Positions 1 through 8,632 of a DNA stretch of 64,000 bases are shown here, piece by piece. Each line of letters starts with the position of its first letter. Position 1 is the first letter of the stretch. The position numbers and the translations under genes are program-made. Source of the stretch: JAAXHV01 sp965207165 (lineage in GTDB: Bacteria > Pseudomonadota > Gammaproteobacteria > Eutrophobiales > Eutrophobiaceae); assembly GCA_965207165.1 (NCBI GenBank), contig OZ242265.1:558001-622000 (forward strand). The letters run 5' to 3'. The notes under the pieces were generated by a model, which was given only the letters and a program-made list of their open reading frames with translations, had not been told where the DNA came from and ran no database searches.

Positions 1-302
1 TCAGGAACTGGCTGGATGCGCAACCGGACGACTCGCCGCGTTACGGACCTGTGCACCTGAACCTGGGCACAAACTCGAGAGCTATGCTGACGCAACACCA
101 GGAATTTGAAAAACTGCGCGGTACCGTTTGTTGCGGGATCGGTGACAGCAGTCTGCTGACGCGTATGTGGCATGGTTCCGATCTTGAACCCGTCGTATCC
201 CATATCCACTGGGACATATTGCTTATGCGACCCACGGTTATGCTGGATGGCAGGACCATCTGCGAAAAAGGCGTTATTCCTGTCTACGCAGATACTGGCT
301 GA
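1..302 (+). CDS. M29-like aminopeptidase, C-terminal fragment (runs off window start)
   Basis: The reading frame is open from base 3 and stops at 300-302, so the 5' end lies outside the window. The visible 99 or so residues end with a pattern of the form HIHWDILLMRPTVMLDG followed by a short Gly/Pro tail. The same arrangement (KDFVIYRPTLTVDGELI) ends the complete peptidase encoded at 43499-44806, so I place this in the same M29/leucyl-aminopeptidase-like family. It converges with, and overlaps by 19 bases, the MFS gene on the other strand. The catalytic part is not visible, so family membership is an inference from the tail only. Confidence 0.5.
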   Translation, partial: RNWLDAQPDDSPRYGPVHLNLGTNSRAMLTQHQEFEKLRGTVCCGIGDSSLLTRMWHGSDLEPVVSHIHWDILLMRPTVMLDGRTICEKGVIPVYADTG

Positions 303-1471
303 GCACGTTTATCGATAGTTGCAAACACCAGCACAAGGATGGCGCTGACGATGAAACCGGCAATCGTCATGGCGATGGATGAATCGAAACTGCTGTCCTC
401 TATAAAAAATGAAACCAGCGCCGGACCGGAAGAAAACCCCAGCCACATGATCAGGTTCCCCCACAAAACGCCGCGGCCTGACGGCGTCATGCGGCCCAGC
501 AGGATAAAGTAATACGGTGTAAGAAACGTAATGGAGAAGTTGAAAATTGCCGTAGCGCAAAAAAAGACGGCCAGCGATGATGAGTAAAACAGGAAGAATG
601 TACTTATCGTTAGCAGAATCGTACCGGCCAGGATCGGTTTAATCTCGCCGACACGGCCGCCGAGCGCCGCCGCACAGAATACACCGGCCAGGGCTACCAG
701 TTGGCTCGCTCCCACTACAGGCCCTACCGTTTTGGCAGCATGCCCGTAAGAAACACCAAGCCGTTCGAAGTAGGACCAGATACCGGAATTGGCGGCGTAG
801 TTTATAAACAATGCCAGCAAGAGAACGCACAGGCCAGGCCATGGAACCCGGTTGTCGGTCAAGCGTTCATTTTCTTCTTCACCGGCAGGTAATTGGTGAG
901 GTTCTTCCGGGTAATACAGCAGCAGGAAGGGCACGGCGGCAATACAGATCAGGATGATCGTGTAATAAGCGCCGGAAACGCCAAAGTGAGGATAAATCAT
1001 CGGCAGGAAAGTGAGGCCGATGGCCGCCATGATAAAGGGTGAGCCATACAGTACGGCAGTGGTTCGTTCCACGTCCCGAATCCTGGTAACGGCAACTGCC
1101 GCAGTACACCAGGCAATGCCCGCGAAAAATCCGGAGACGAAGCGGCATGCGGAAAATAACGCCAGGTTATCGTAGACAAAGATGGTTGCGGTGTTGCATA
1201 TAACGAGCATGCCTATACAACCCAGTGCAATGCGTTTGAGATCCAGTCCCGGACGGTGCAGGTAAAATGTGGATGCGACAATGCCCAGTGACGTTGCCAA
1301 GAATTCCAGTGATGCCAGCCTGCCCGCGGTTTCCAGGGAGAATTCCAGGTAGTCGACCAGGGCGCCGATAATTGAAGGAGCGAATGGCGTAAACGCATTG
1401 CCGGCAGTACCGACCATGAGGATACTGAAGGCGACTATAAGCCTGTGCTTAAGGTCAGTGTTGTCTCTCAT
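284..1471 (-). CDS. MFS transporter
   Basis: A 395-residue, very hydrophobic protein with about twelve predicted membrane segments and a charged central loop near residues 190-210 (PEEPHQLPAGEEENERL), the usual 6+6 layout of the major facilitator superfamily. It sits 39 bases downstream of the DUF917 gene on the same strand, at the end of the run amidohydrolase, hydantoinase, DUF917, MFS. It is therefore the likely inner-membrane permease for the substrate or product of that pathway. Substrate cannot be read from the sequence. Its 3' end overlaps the convergent peptidase fragment. Confidence 0.85.
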   Translation of the reverse strand: MRDNTDLKHRLIVAFSILMVGTAGNAFTPFAPSIIGALVDYLEFSLETAGRLASLEFLATSLGIVASTFYLHRPGLDLKRIALGCIGMLVICNTATIFVYDNLALFSACRFVSGFFAGIAWCTAAVAVTRIRDVERTTAVLYGSPFIMAAIGLTFLPMIYPHFGVSGAYYTIILICIAAVPFLLLYYPEEPHQLPAGEEENERLTDNRVPWPGLCVLLLALFINYAANSGIWSYFERLGVSYGHAAKTVGPVVGASQLVALAGVFCAAALGGRVGEIKPILAGTILLTISTFFLFYSSSLAVFFCATAIFNFSITFLTPYYFILLGRMTPSGRGVLWGNLIMWLGFSSGPALVSFFIEDSSFDSSIAMTIAGFIVSAILVLVFATIDKRAQPVSA

Positions 1472-1510
1472 CGGTCCGGTTCATATCCATAATGCATAAA
1501 GGAACGGATT

Positions 1511-2620
1511 TTATTCCGTCCTTACGCTTTCCAGTCTTTGTTCTACGGGTATGTACTCCATGCCAATGCCAAAGCACCCGGGACCGACAACTTTCAGGGC
1601 CTGTTCGGTACGCAGGATTTCCGGGGCAAGAATACCCATAACCGTGACGCGTTGTCCGTAACGCAGCGTTTCCTGGGTGATTGGCTGCACCGTGTCAATA
1701 TCCAGCATACAGATCAGGTCGGGCACCGTGGCCAGCATATGGGTTCCCAGTCTCGCGGTCAGGAATTCATTCTGAATGTCCATGGTCATTGTCTCTCCAT
1801 CATCACCAAACTCCTGCAGGGTGACAATGCCGACGTCATAACCGCCTTTTACCTGGCGATCAACATCGATTACCTTGCCCTCAAACAGGACATTGGGTTT
1901 GCCGTAATGGGCGGTTTGCAGGATTGCATCCAGTTCCTGCCTGAAATTTCTCATGTTGCCATGGTTTTCCCGCAGACAACGGCCCAGACATAAACTCAGG
2001 CTGATCGTATCCGGGACCGAGACCTGTTTTACCGTACTGCCGTCCATAATGTGTTCCGCACTGTAACAGGTTCCCCCTCCACCCAGGATAGTGAACTGCC
2101 GGATCAGTTTTTCAGCCGTCGCCGCGTCAGTCATATTCATGATGACATTGTTACCTTCGTTGCCAGCCAGCGTAAGAGGTGTTGCAGAGACGCCGTAAAT
2201 ACTGAATGTCTCCATTTGCATTTCAGGAAAGGCGCGACCCATGCCATCCGCATCCAGTACCGGTAACTTCAACTGTGAGGCAAGCATTACGGGGATGAGT
2301 GAATTAAAACCGCCTGCTTCAAATGCGATCAATGCATCTGCTTTGCGGCCGGCGTATTCCTCGAGCAAACGTAGCGCGGTTATCGCTTCCGTTCCATTTG
2401 ACACCTTTTCATTCATGATGGAGGGGGCGCCGACCCCTCCTACGGCGATGACCGTCGCATTATCGGTTATTTCATGGAGTGGAATTAAATCCACATCCCC
2501 GTGTTCACGTAATACCCGTTCCGTCACCATACGGCCGACCATGACATCACCTCCACCCCCGCAGGCAAGAAAGGCGCCGCCAAGTGCGATATCAGCAACG
2601 TCACTCCAGGTGATTTTCAT
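1511..2620 (-). CDS. DUF917 family protein (S-methyl-thiohydantoin desulfurase-like family)
   Basis: A 369-residue protein with the typical DUF917 N-terminus (GGAFLACGGGGDVMVGR at about residues 14-30) and internal glycine-rich motifs such as AVGGVGAPS and GGGTCYS. The family commonly neighbours hydantoinase/oxoprolinase-like genes. Pfam now links this domain to S-methyl-thiohydantoin desulfurase, but most members are uncharacterised. Its start codon overlaps the hydantoinase stop codon (ATGA at 2617-2620), indicating translational coupling. Context suggests the two proteins act together on a cyclic imide or hydantoin-like compound. The exact reaction is not known. Confidence 0.8.
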   Translation of the reverse strand: MKITWSDVADIALGGAFLACGGGGDVMVGRMVTERVLREHGDVDLIPLHEITDNATVIAVGGVGAPSIMNEKVSNGTEAITALRLLEEYAGRKADALIAFEAGGFNSLIPVMLASQLKLPVLDADGMGRAFPEMQMETFSIYGVSATPLTLAGNEGNNVIMNMTDAATAEKLIRQFTILGGGGTCYSAEHIMDGSTVKQVSVPDTISLSLCLGRCLRENHGNMRNFRQELDAILQTAHYGKPNVLFEGKVIDVDRQVKGGYDVGIVTLQEFGDDGETMTMDIQNEFLTARLGTHMLATVPDLICMLDIDTVQPITQETLRYGQRVTVMGILAPEILRTEQALKVVGPGCFGIGMEYIPVEQRLESVRTE

Positions 2621-4158
2621 ATTTTCATCTCGCCCACGGCCTTTACCCGTAACCTGACAATGGGATCTTCGAGATAGCTGATGGGGATTTCATCCACTTC
2701 AGTGATCTCAATGGTTGCTTCCTCCGCGCCGGCCGCTATTGTTCGCTCAATAGCTTGTCTGCGAACTTCATCGTGGGCTGAACTGCGTCCCTGGTCACCC
2801 CGGGGATATACTATCTCGGCTTCAGCGCCAATTTTGCCTATGGCGGCGCCGACCGCGTTGGCTACATCTGCATAATCAGGCCGCACCACTTCCGTTATTC
2901 CGGGAAGATCGTCAGGGATAAGAAAACTGCCGCCCCCCACGGCGATCAGCGGGAGAGGATCCGGGCTGGTCTTCATCCGGTCAACTACGCTCGTATACAT
3001 CTCGAACATCGTAGCCATGGCCGCATCTATCACGGTTGTGTCAATGTCTGTCAACAGGTCTGACCGGCCAAGACCGATTTGTCCGGCGGCGCAGGCAATA
3101 TCCGTGGCAGTCAGTGTCTCACCGGCAAAGCATCTCGCTTTTTTTGTCAGCTCGTGACCTACTGACAACGGCCCCAGTTTGTTCCCCTGTTGTTCGACGC
3201 GACTCCCACCGCCCAGGCCGATAGCCAGGACATCCGGCATGCGAAAATTGGTCAATACACCGCCTATTTCCACCTCAATACCGGAGCGGCGGGGGAAGCC
3301 GTTCATCAGCATGCCGACATCACTGGTAGTTCCCCCTACGTCTATGACCATGGCATCTGCGAGTCCGGTAAGGTGTGCAGCGCCTCGCATGGAATTGGTC
3401 GGACCGGAAGAAATCGTGAGTACCGGATAGCGCGTGGCAAAGTCCGCTTCCATCAAGGTGCCGTCGTTCTGGCTGATAAACAGTTTTGCAGACAGCCCCA
3501 GTTCACCGAAAGCTGAGCGAAATGCCTGTATGGTGCTTGCTGCCAGCGGCATCAATGCCGCGTTGAGCAAGGTGGCATTTTCTCTTTGATAAATACCTAT
3601 GCCACCCAGTTCACTGGAAAGGGAAACGTAATGCGTCAACTGTCTTTTTGTGGCCTGTTGCCTTATCCAGAGTTCGGTTTCCGGGTTGACGGACGAGAAC
3701 ATACTACATACGGACAATGAATCCGGTCCGGTCCGGACTATTTCTTCACAGGCCGTGTTGAATGCGTCCTCATCGAAAGCGGTAATTGGCTTACCATCGA
3801 ATTCATGACCGCCATTTATCATGGCGGCGTGTCCCTTGACTGCCTGTTCCAGATCGGGCGGCCAATCATAAAACGGAGGCAGGGCCGAGGTTGACTGCGC
3901 GCCTACCCGCAGCGCTGCCACCCTGGCCAGGCCGCGGCGTTGTACAACGGCATTGGTAAATTGCGTTGTGCCAATCATGACGGCTGCAATAGAAGAACCC
4001 GGCATCCGGGAATCAGAAAGAACTGTCTTTGCAGCCGAGACAATACCGCTTGCTATATCAGTGCTGGTCGGCGCTTTAAATGTAGCGATGATATCTTTGC
4101 CATCCATGATAACCGCGTCGGTGTGGGTGCTGCCGACGTCAATTCCTATTCGCCGCAT
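2617..4158 (-). CDS. hydantoinase/oxoprolinase family protein
   Basis: A 513-residue protein of the HyuA/oxoprolinase ATPase-fold family. The N-terminus has the nucleotide-binding signature IGIDVGSTHTDAV, and a second one, IDVGGTTSDVG, lies near residue 275. The protein is shorter than the roughly 700-residue HyuA proteins (compare 45243-47345) and matches the short form normally paired with DUF917. It overlaps the DUF917 start by four bases and lies 33 bases after the amidohydrolase gene on the same strand, so the four minus-strand genes probably form one operon. ATP-dependent opening of a cyclic amide is the family expectation; the substrate is unknown. Confidence 0.85.
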   Translation of the reverse strand: MRRIGIDVGSTHTDAVIMDGKDIIATFKAPTSTDIASGIVSAAKTVLSDSRMPGSSIAAVMIGTTQFTNAVVQRRGLARVAALRVGAQSTSALPPFYDWPPDLEQAVKGHAAMINGGHEFDGKPITAFDEDAFNTACEEIVRTGPDSLSVCSMFSSVNPETELWIRQQATKRQLTHYVSLSSELGGIGIYQRENATLLNAALMPLAASTIQAFRSAFGELGLSAKLFISQNDGTLMEADFATRYPVLTISSGPTNSMRGAAHLTGLADAMVIDVGGTTSDVGMLMNGFPRRSGIEVEIGGVLTNFRMPDVLAIGLGGGSRVEQQGNKLGPLSVGHELTKKARCFAGETLTATDIACAAGQIGLGRSDLLTDIDTTVIDAAMATMFEMYTSVVDRMKTSPDPLPLIAVGGGSFLIPDDLPGITEVVRPDYADVANAVGAAIGKIGAEAEIVYPRGDQGRSSAHDEVRRQAIERTIAAGAEEATIEITEVDEIPISYLEDPIVRLRVKAVGEMKI

Positions 4159-4191
4159 CGGAAATTAGTCCTGTCAAGCAATGGTCGCCGG

Positions 4192-5418
4192 TTAATGCGG
4201 GCGTTTGTAGAACCTGCCCGATTTCATGATGTGGGTAATCGTGGTATCCGGTTGTTGCAGGATCGAAATGTTGCGCAACGGATTGCCGTCCACGATTAAT
4301 ATATCAGCCAAAGCACCGGGTTTGATACAGCCCAGCCTGGTATCCATATTCAGCAGTTCAGCGTTGATTTTCGTCGCAGAGCGTAATATTTCAAACGGCG
4401 GCAGTACCTCGGCGCGAATCTCAAATTCACGGGACTGCATATCATGTAAAGGGCCGAACAAGTCTGTCCCAAACCCGGTATTGGTTCCTGCTTCTTTTAA
4501 ATTTTCCAGGCTTTTAAGCCCTGCCTGATGAACCACCGAGACTTTTTTCGTACTGTATTCAGGCAAGCCTATTTCTTTCCCGCGGTCTATCATCGCCTGG
4601 TAGGTCACCAGGGTAGGATTAACGAAGGCGTTGGATCGTGTGGCAAGTAACGCGGTTTCCAATTCAATGAAATTGGCGTGTTCTATGGAACGAACACCGC
4701 ATTCCAGCGACCTGCGGATTGCTTCATCGCTGTATGCGTGCGCAAGGACATACGTTCCACGGTGTTCAGCTTCTTCAACGGCAGCGCGTATTTCATCTTC
4801 TGAATATTGCAGGCCCAGGAGCGGGTCGCTTGGGGAGGTAACCCCGCCGGAAGCCATGATTTTAATTGCATGGGCGCCTTTGCGTAATTCCTCCCGAGCC
4901 GCTTTTCTTACTGCCGACACACCATCGGCTATAATGGTCATGCCGGCCCCGCTACATGAGCAAGCAACAGCATTATTACCGGGTTCCCTGAAGTCGCCGT
5001 GCCCGCCGGTTTGACTGAGACCGCGACCGCAATGGAACAATCGGGGACCGCAAATCAAATCTTCCTCTACCGCTCTTGACAGTCCGCTATCGGCGCCGGC
5101 AGCGTCACGTATGGAAGTAAAACCGCGGAACAACATTTCCCGCATCAGTTTCGCTGCTTTCAACGCTACCCATGACGGCGGCAGTTCCTGAAGCCGGGCA
5201 GGGGAGACGTCGTGGTCGGTTACGTGGACGTGGGCGTCGATCAGGCCCGGCATAAGCGTCTTGCCTTTTACATCGACTGTTTCTGCCGAAGCAGACCGGA
5301 GCGGCCGATCCGACACCTCACGGATGCCCGTTCCTTCAACAAGAACATGATAACCCTGCTTGAGTTCGTCCGTTTCTCCGTCAAACAGGTTTGCGTTGGT
5401 AAACAGTGTCGGGGCCAT
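4192..5418 (-). CDS. metal-dependent amidohydrolase (imidazolonepropionase/Xaa-Pro-type)
   Basis: A 408-residue amidohydrolase-superfamily protein. Visible metal-site elements are the HxH pair in DAHVHV (His63, His65), a likely carbamylated lysine in HAIKIMASGGV, further histidines in LAHAYSD and SIEHANF, and the closing aspartate in FGTDLFG. This pattern resembles the imidazolonepropionase-like and amidohydrolase-type prolidase subgroup, which hydrolyses cyclic amides or Xaa-Pro dipeptides. There is no signal peptide, so it should be cytoplasmic. It is the first gene of the minus-strand operon and is divergent from the TonB receptor across a 100-base shared promoter region. No strong ribosome site precedes the ATG at 5418. 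Confidence 0.8.
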   Translation of the reverse strand: MAPTLFTNANLFDGETDELKQGYHVLVEGTGIREVSDRPLRSASAETVDVKGKTLMPGLIDAHVHVTDHDVSPARLQELPPSWVALKAAKLMREMLFRGFTSIRDAAGADSGLSRAVEEDLICGPRLFHCGRGLSQTGGHGDFREPGNNAVACSCSGAGMTIIADGVSAVRKAAREELRKGAHAIKIMASGGVTSPSDPLLGLQYSEDEIRAAVEEAEHRGTYVLAHAYSDEAIRRSLECGVRSIEHANFIELETALLATRSNAFVNPTLVTYQAMIDRGKEIGLPEYSTKKVSVVHQAGLKSLENLKEAGTNTGFGTDLFGPLHDMQSREFEIRAEVLPPFEILRSATKINAELLNMDTRLGCIKPGALADILIVDGNPLRNISILQQPDTTITHIMKSGRFYKRPH

Positions 5419-5421
5419 TTG

Positions 5422-5455
5422 TTATTTACATCCGGATGCAATAGTATAATTATAC
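5422..5455 (+). promoter_or_regulatory. promoter for the TonB receptor with palindrome over the -10
   Basis: A -10 match TATAAT (5445-5450) lies 17 bases after a weak -35, TTATTT (5422-5427). The -10 is embedded in a perfect 12-base palindrome, GTATAATTATAC (5444-5455), which could be an operator for the divergent amidohydrolase/TonB pair. This is sequence inspection only. Confidence 0.4.
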
Positions 5456-5518
5456 AACGATTGGCCAGTATCTTATTTATCCTGTTGTCTATCAGGGTAG
5501 TTACAGGGGGATTAAACA

Positions 5519-7912
5519 ATGAAAACGTTCATTCGCAAACCACTTGTTATTGCTGTAGGTCTTGCAATACAGTCGGCTTCTGTCCAGGCGCAGGAGGAAG
5601 CTTCGGGTGCGGTTCTGGAAGAGATACTCGTCACCGCCAATCGCCGCTCAGAATCAGCCCTGGATGTTCCCTATAACGTCACCGCATTATCCGCCGACCA
5701 GCTTGAAGCAGCGGGCGTCAGTGACATTTCCGGGATGATTCGCATGGTGCCGGGTCTCAGTTCATTCGATGAAGGACCACGGGTGTCGGGTAATCGGAAC
5801 AATTTCAATATTCGCGGTTTAAATGCCAACAACCTCGGCAATGAGGACGACAACCCCCGTATCGGTCAGGCAACGGTTTCAACCTACGTGGGCGAGACGC
5901 CGGTATTTTTTCCATTAAAACTCGTTGATCTCGATCGAGTAGAGGTGTTGCGCGGACCGCAGGGCACGCTATACGGCTCAGGTTCGGTTGGCGGCACGGT
6001 CAGATTTATTCCCAATAAACCGGAGTTTGACGGGTTCACACTGGATGTGAATGCAGAAGCTTCCCTGACCAAGAAATCCGATGATGTCGGCTACGAGGGA
6101 AATTTCACCGTCAATGTGCCGCTCAGCGAAGCGTTCGCGTTGCGGGCTACTGCCGGTTATGAAGAGATTCCCGGTTTCATCGATGCGCTCGGCCTGGTAC
6201 AGCAGACGGGTACGCCGGAAGATCCTGGCGCGGTGGTGCTGGCTGACCCCGGAGATATTCTCGGCAGCCTGCCTGCATATGGTCCCGAAAAGGAAGACGT
6301 CAATGATGGAGAAGTTACTTTTGCCCGTGTCAGTCTGCGTTTCCTTCCCAGCGATCGGTTGGATGTGAATGTGAATTACCACTATCAACAGACCACAGTA
6401 GGCAGTCGCTACGAAGATAACCCGGAATATGGAACTGGTGAAGAGTACGTTATGTACAAGGCATTTACCGACCCGCATGATGCGTCCATACAACTGGGTA
6501 ATATTGATGTGGAGTTCGACCTCGGATTTGCCAGGTTGACGTCGGCTTCTGCGTATTCCGAGATTAATATAGACAGCGTTTCTGAATCATCCGGTTTTCT
6601 GAGAACCAATATTCCGCAGTATTACTTCGGCCTGCCCCGCATTATTTCGCCGATTATCCGCGGTCAAAACTCGCAGACATTTACCCAGGAAATCCGCCTG
6701 GTATCAGAGGCTGGAGGGAGGTTTGAATGGGTAGCAGGCGGGTTTTACCTGGAGAACGACCTGGATTTCGACCTGTTTCAACCCCTGTTTGGCGTAAGTG
6801 ATTACGCCAATGCGTATTTTGGCTTGAATCCCCCTTTGAATTTTACCGACACATTGGCAACGGGTGGCACCGAACAGGAATTCAGGGATATGGCCGTGTT
6901 TGGCGAATTGACCTTAAATATTACTGATCGCTGGCAGGTCACCGGTGGAATCCGTATCTTCGATCAGGAACTGGATGGAACGTCGGGCATCCCGTTGCCG
7001 TTTGCATCCCGGACATTTGAGTTTTTCTATTACGGTAGTGCAACAGATGATTTTCTGCTCGGTGGTATTAACCCGACGGAAAACGAGGTGTCGGATGAAA
7101 TTTTCAAGGTGAATACCTCTTACGAAGTGACTGATGACATGTTGGCCTTTTTTACCTGGTCACAGGGTTTTCGGGCTGGCGGCGCCAACCAGTTGCCCGA
7201 GATAGATCCGTTTGGTAACGATTATTCCGATATTCTCCGGTTTCAATCAGACGATGCAGAGAACTACGAAATCGGAATCAAGGGCACCTGGAACGCGCAG
7301 GTCAATTACACGGCCACGGCATTCTGGGTGGACTGGACGAATTTTCAATCAACCCTGTTTTCACCATTCGGCATCGCCTTTGTGGACAACATAGGCGGCG
7401 CCCGGTCCCGCGGCCTGGAACTGGAATTGAATGGCTACCTGACCGACCAACTTGGATTCGGGCTTAGCTATACCTATATAGATGCAGAGACCACCGATCC
7501 GTTCGAGCAGCAGTCAGGCAATCCTGCGACCACGGTTCCGGATGGTACGACATTGCCGGGTTCATCGGAGAGCACGTTTTTCGGCCATCTCCAGTACGAA
7601 TATCCCCTGGCGACATCAAAACTTGTCTTTTATACGGATTTGGCTTACCGCAGTGACACCAACAGCGCCTTTATCGATCAACCGTTGCTTGCATCTGAAA
7701 ATTTTGTGCCGCTGGATGGTTTCGCGGTCTGGAATCTTTCCGTTACCTGGGCCAGGGATAATTACAGTATTACCGCATTCGGAGAAAATGTTTCAAACAC
7801 CCGTGCAACCTCGGTTGTGTCATCACCGGATTCCTTTGGTGAGCAGGATCAAGGATATGGGGTGATCAAACCCCAGACCTTCGGATTACGCTTCAAATGG
7901 TCTTATCAGTGA
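5519..7912 (+). CDS. TonB-dependent outer-membrane receptor
   Basis: A 797-residue protein starting with a signal peptide (about residues 1-24, ending SVQAQ). A TonB-box-like stretch (LEEILVTANRR) and a plug domain with VLRGPQGTLYGSGSVGGTV follow, then a long beta-barrel ending FGLRFKWSYQ. Length and layout are those of iron-complex or substrate-specific TonB receptors. The ATG is preceded by AGGGGG at 5505-5510. It is divergent from the amidohydrolase operon and followed by an Asp/Glu racemase-family gene, so I infer import of an organic nutrient handled by these enzymes rather than iron. No siderophore genes are nearby. Confidence 0.93.
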   Translation: MKTFIRKPLVIAVGLAIQSASVQAQEEASGAVLEEILVTANRRSESALDVPYNVTALSADQLEAAGVSDISGMIRMVPGLSSFDEGPRVSGNRNNFNIRGLNANNLGNEDDNPRIGQATVSTYVGETPVFFPLKLVDLDRVEVLRGPQGTLYGSGSVGGTVRFIPNKPEFDGFTLDVNAEASLTKKSDDVGYEGNFTVNVPLSEAFALRATAGYEEIPGFIDALGLVQQTGTPEDPGAVVLADPGDILGSLPAYGPEKEDVNDGEVTFARVSLRFLPSDRLDVNVNYHYQQTTVGSRYEDNPEYGTGEEYVMYKAFTDPHDASIQLGNIDVEFDLGFARLTSASAYSEINIDSVSESSGFLRTNIPQYYFGLPRIISPIIRGQNSQTFTQEIRLVSEAGGRFEWVAGGFYLENDLDFDLFQPLFGVSDYANAYFGLNPPLNFTDTLATGGTEQEFRDMAVFGELTLNITDRWQVTGGIRIFDQELDGTSGIPLPFASRTFEFFYYGSATDDFLLGGINPTENEVSDEIFKVNTSYEVTDDMLAFFTWSQGFRAGGANQLPEIDPFGNDYSDILRFQSDDAENYEIGIKGTWNAQVNYTATAFWVDWTNFQSTLFSPFGIAFVDNIGGARSRGLELELNGYLTDQLGFGLSYTYIDAETTDPFEQQSGNPATTVPDGTTLPGSSESTFFGHLQYEYPLATSKLVFYTDLAYRSDTNSAFIDQPLLASENFVPLDGFAVWNLSVTWARDNYSITAFGENVSNTRATSVVSSPDSFGEQDQGYGVIKPQTFGLRFKWSYQ

Positions 7913-7961
7913 TGAGGGTTATATATCTCTGAACAAAAAACAACCAATCCGCGTCTGCGCG

Positions 7962-8630
7962 ATGATTGCCATACGCGCCGGATTGGAGTCATGGGGCGCG
8001 GTAACCCGGGAGCTTGTTGATGAAATTGTAGCTCCCGATGTTGAAGTGACCATTCGGGACCTGCCTGACGCCCCTGTCACTTCTATCATGAGCGCCTATG
8101 ATCATGACCTTGTCGCGCCGTATAATGTCCAGGCTGCAATTCAGGCAGAACAGGAGGGTTTCGATGCCATTACCACGGGTTGTTTGCTTGACCCCGGTAT
8201 TGAAGCCATGAAAGAAGCCGTGGACAAGCTCGTTGTCGTGGGGGATTGTGAAGCCGTAATGCATCTGGGCTCCCTGTTGGGACGCCGAATCTGCGTTTTA
8301 CTTCCGAACAAAACAACCTCAGGTTTGATTACATTCAGCGTATTTGAAGATCTGGTGCGTAAATACGGATTCCTGGACAAGCTGGCCTCAATTCGCGCCG
8401 TTCAATCTACCAGCCTGGATTTTGCAGCCGAACGGGACGACCTGCCGGGGAAAATGCTGGAACAGGCGCGGCTTGCAATCAGGGAAGACAGGGCGGACGT
8501 GATCGTGGGTTACGGCAGTTTGGCAGTAATTGATCATTTGCGTGCGAACCTGGCCGTACCCGTTCTCGAATCTGTACAGTGCACACTTTCATTGGCGACT
8601 GAACTGGTCAGACATCGCTCCCGGCAGTAG
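7962..8630 (+). CDS. Asp/Glu/hydantoin racemase family protein
   Basis: A 222-residue (from ATG) protein with the two cysteines expected of cofactor-independent racemases: Cys74 in ITTGCLLDPG and Cys207 in LESVQCTLS. The family inverts a stereocentre by two-base chemistry and includes hydantoin racemases and related decarboxylases. The start is uncertain. The ATG at 7962 has no ribosome site, while an in-frame CTG at 7929, eleven bases after GAGGG (7914-7918), would add LNKKQPIRVCA and give the usual first beta strand. It follows the TonB receptor by about 50 bases and fits the adjoining hydantoinase-type pathway. Confidence 0.78.
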   Translation: MIAIRAGLESWGAVTRELVDEIVAPDVEVTIRDLPDAPVTSIMSAYDHDLVAPYNVQAAIQAEQEGFDAITTGCLLDPGIEAMKEAVDKLVVVGDCEAVMHLGSLLGRRICVLLPNKTTSGLITFSVFEDLVRKYGFLDKLASIRAVQSTSLDFAAERDDLPGKMLEQARLAIREDRADVIVGYGSLAVIDHLRANLAVPVLESVQCTLSLATELVRHRSRQ

Positions 8631-8632
8631 TT

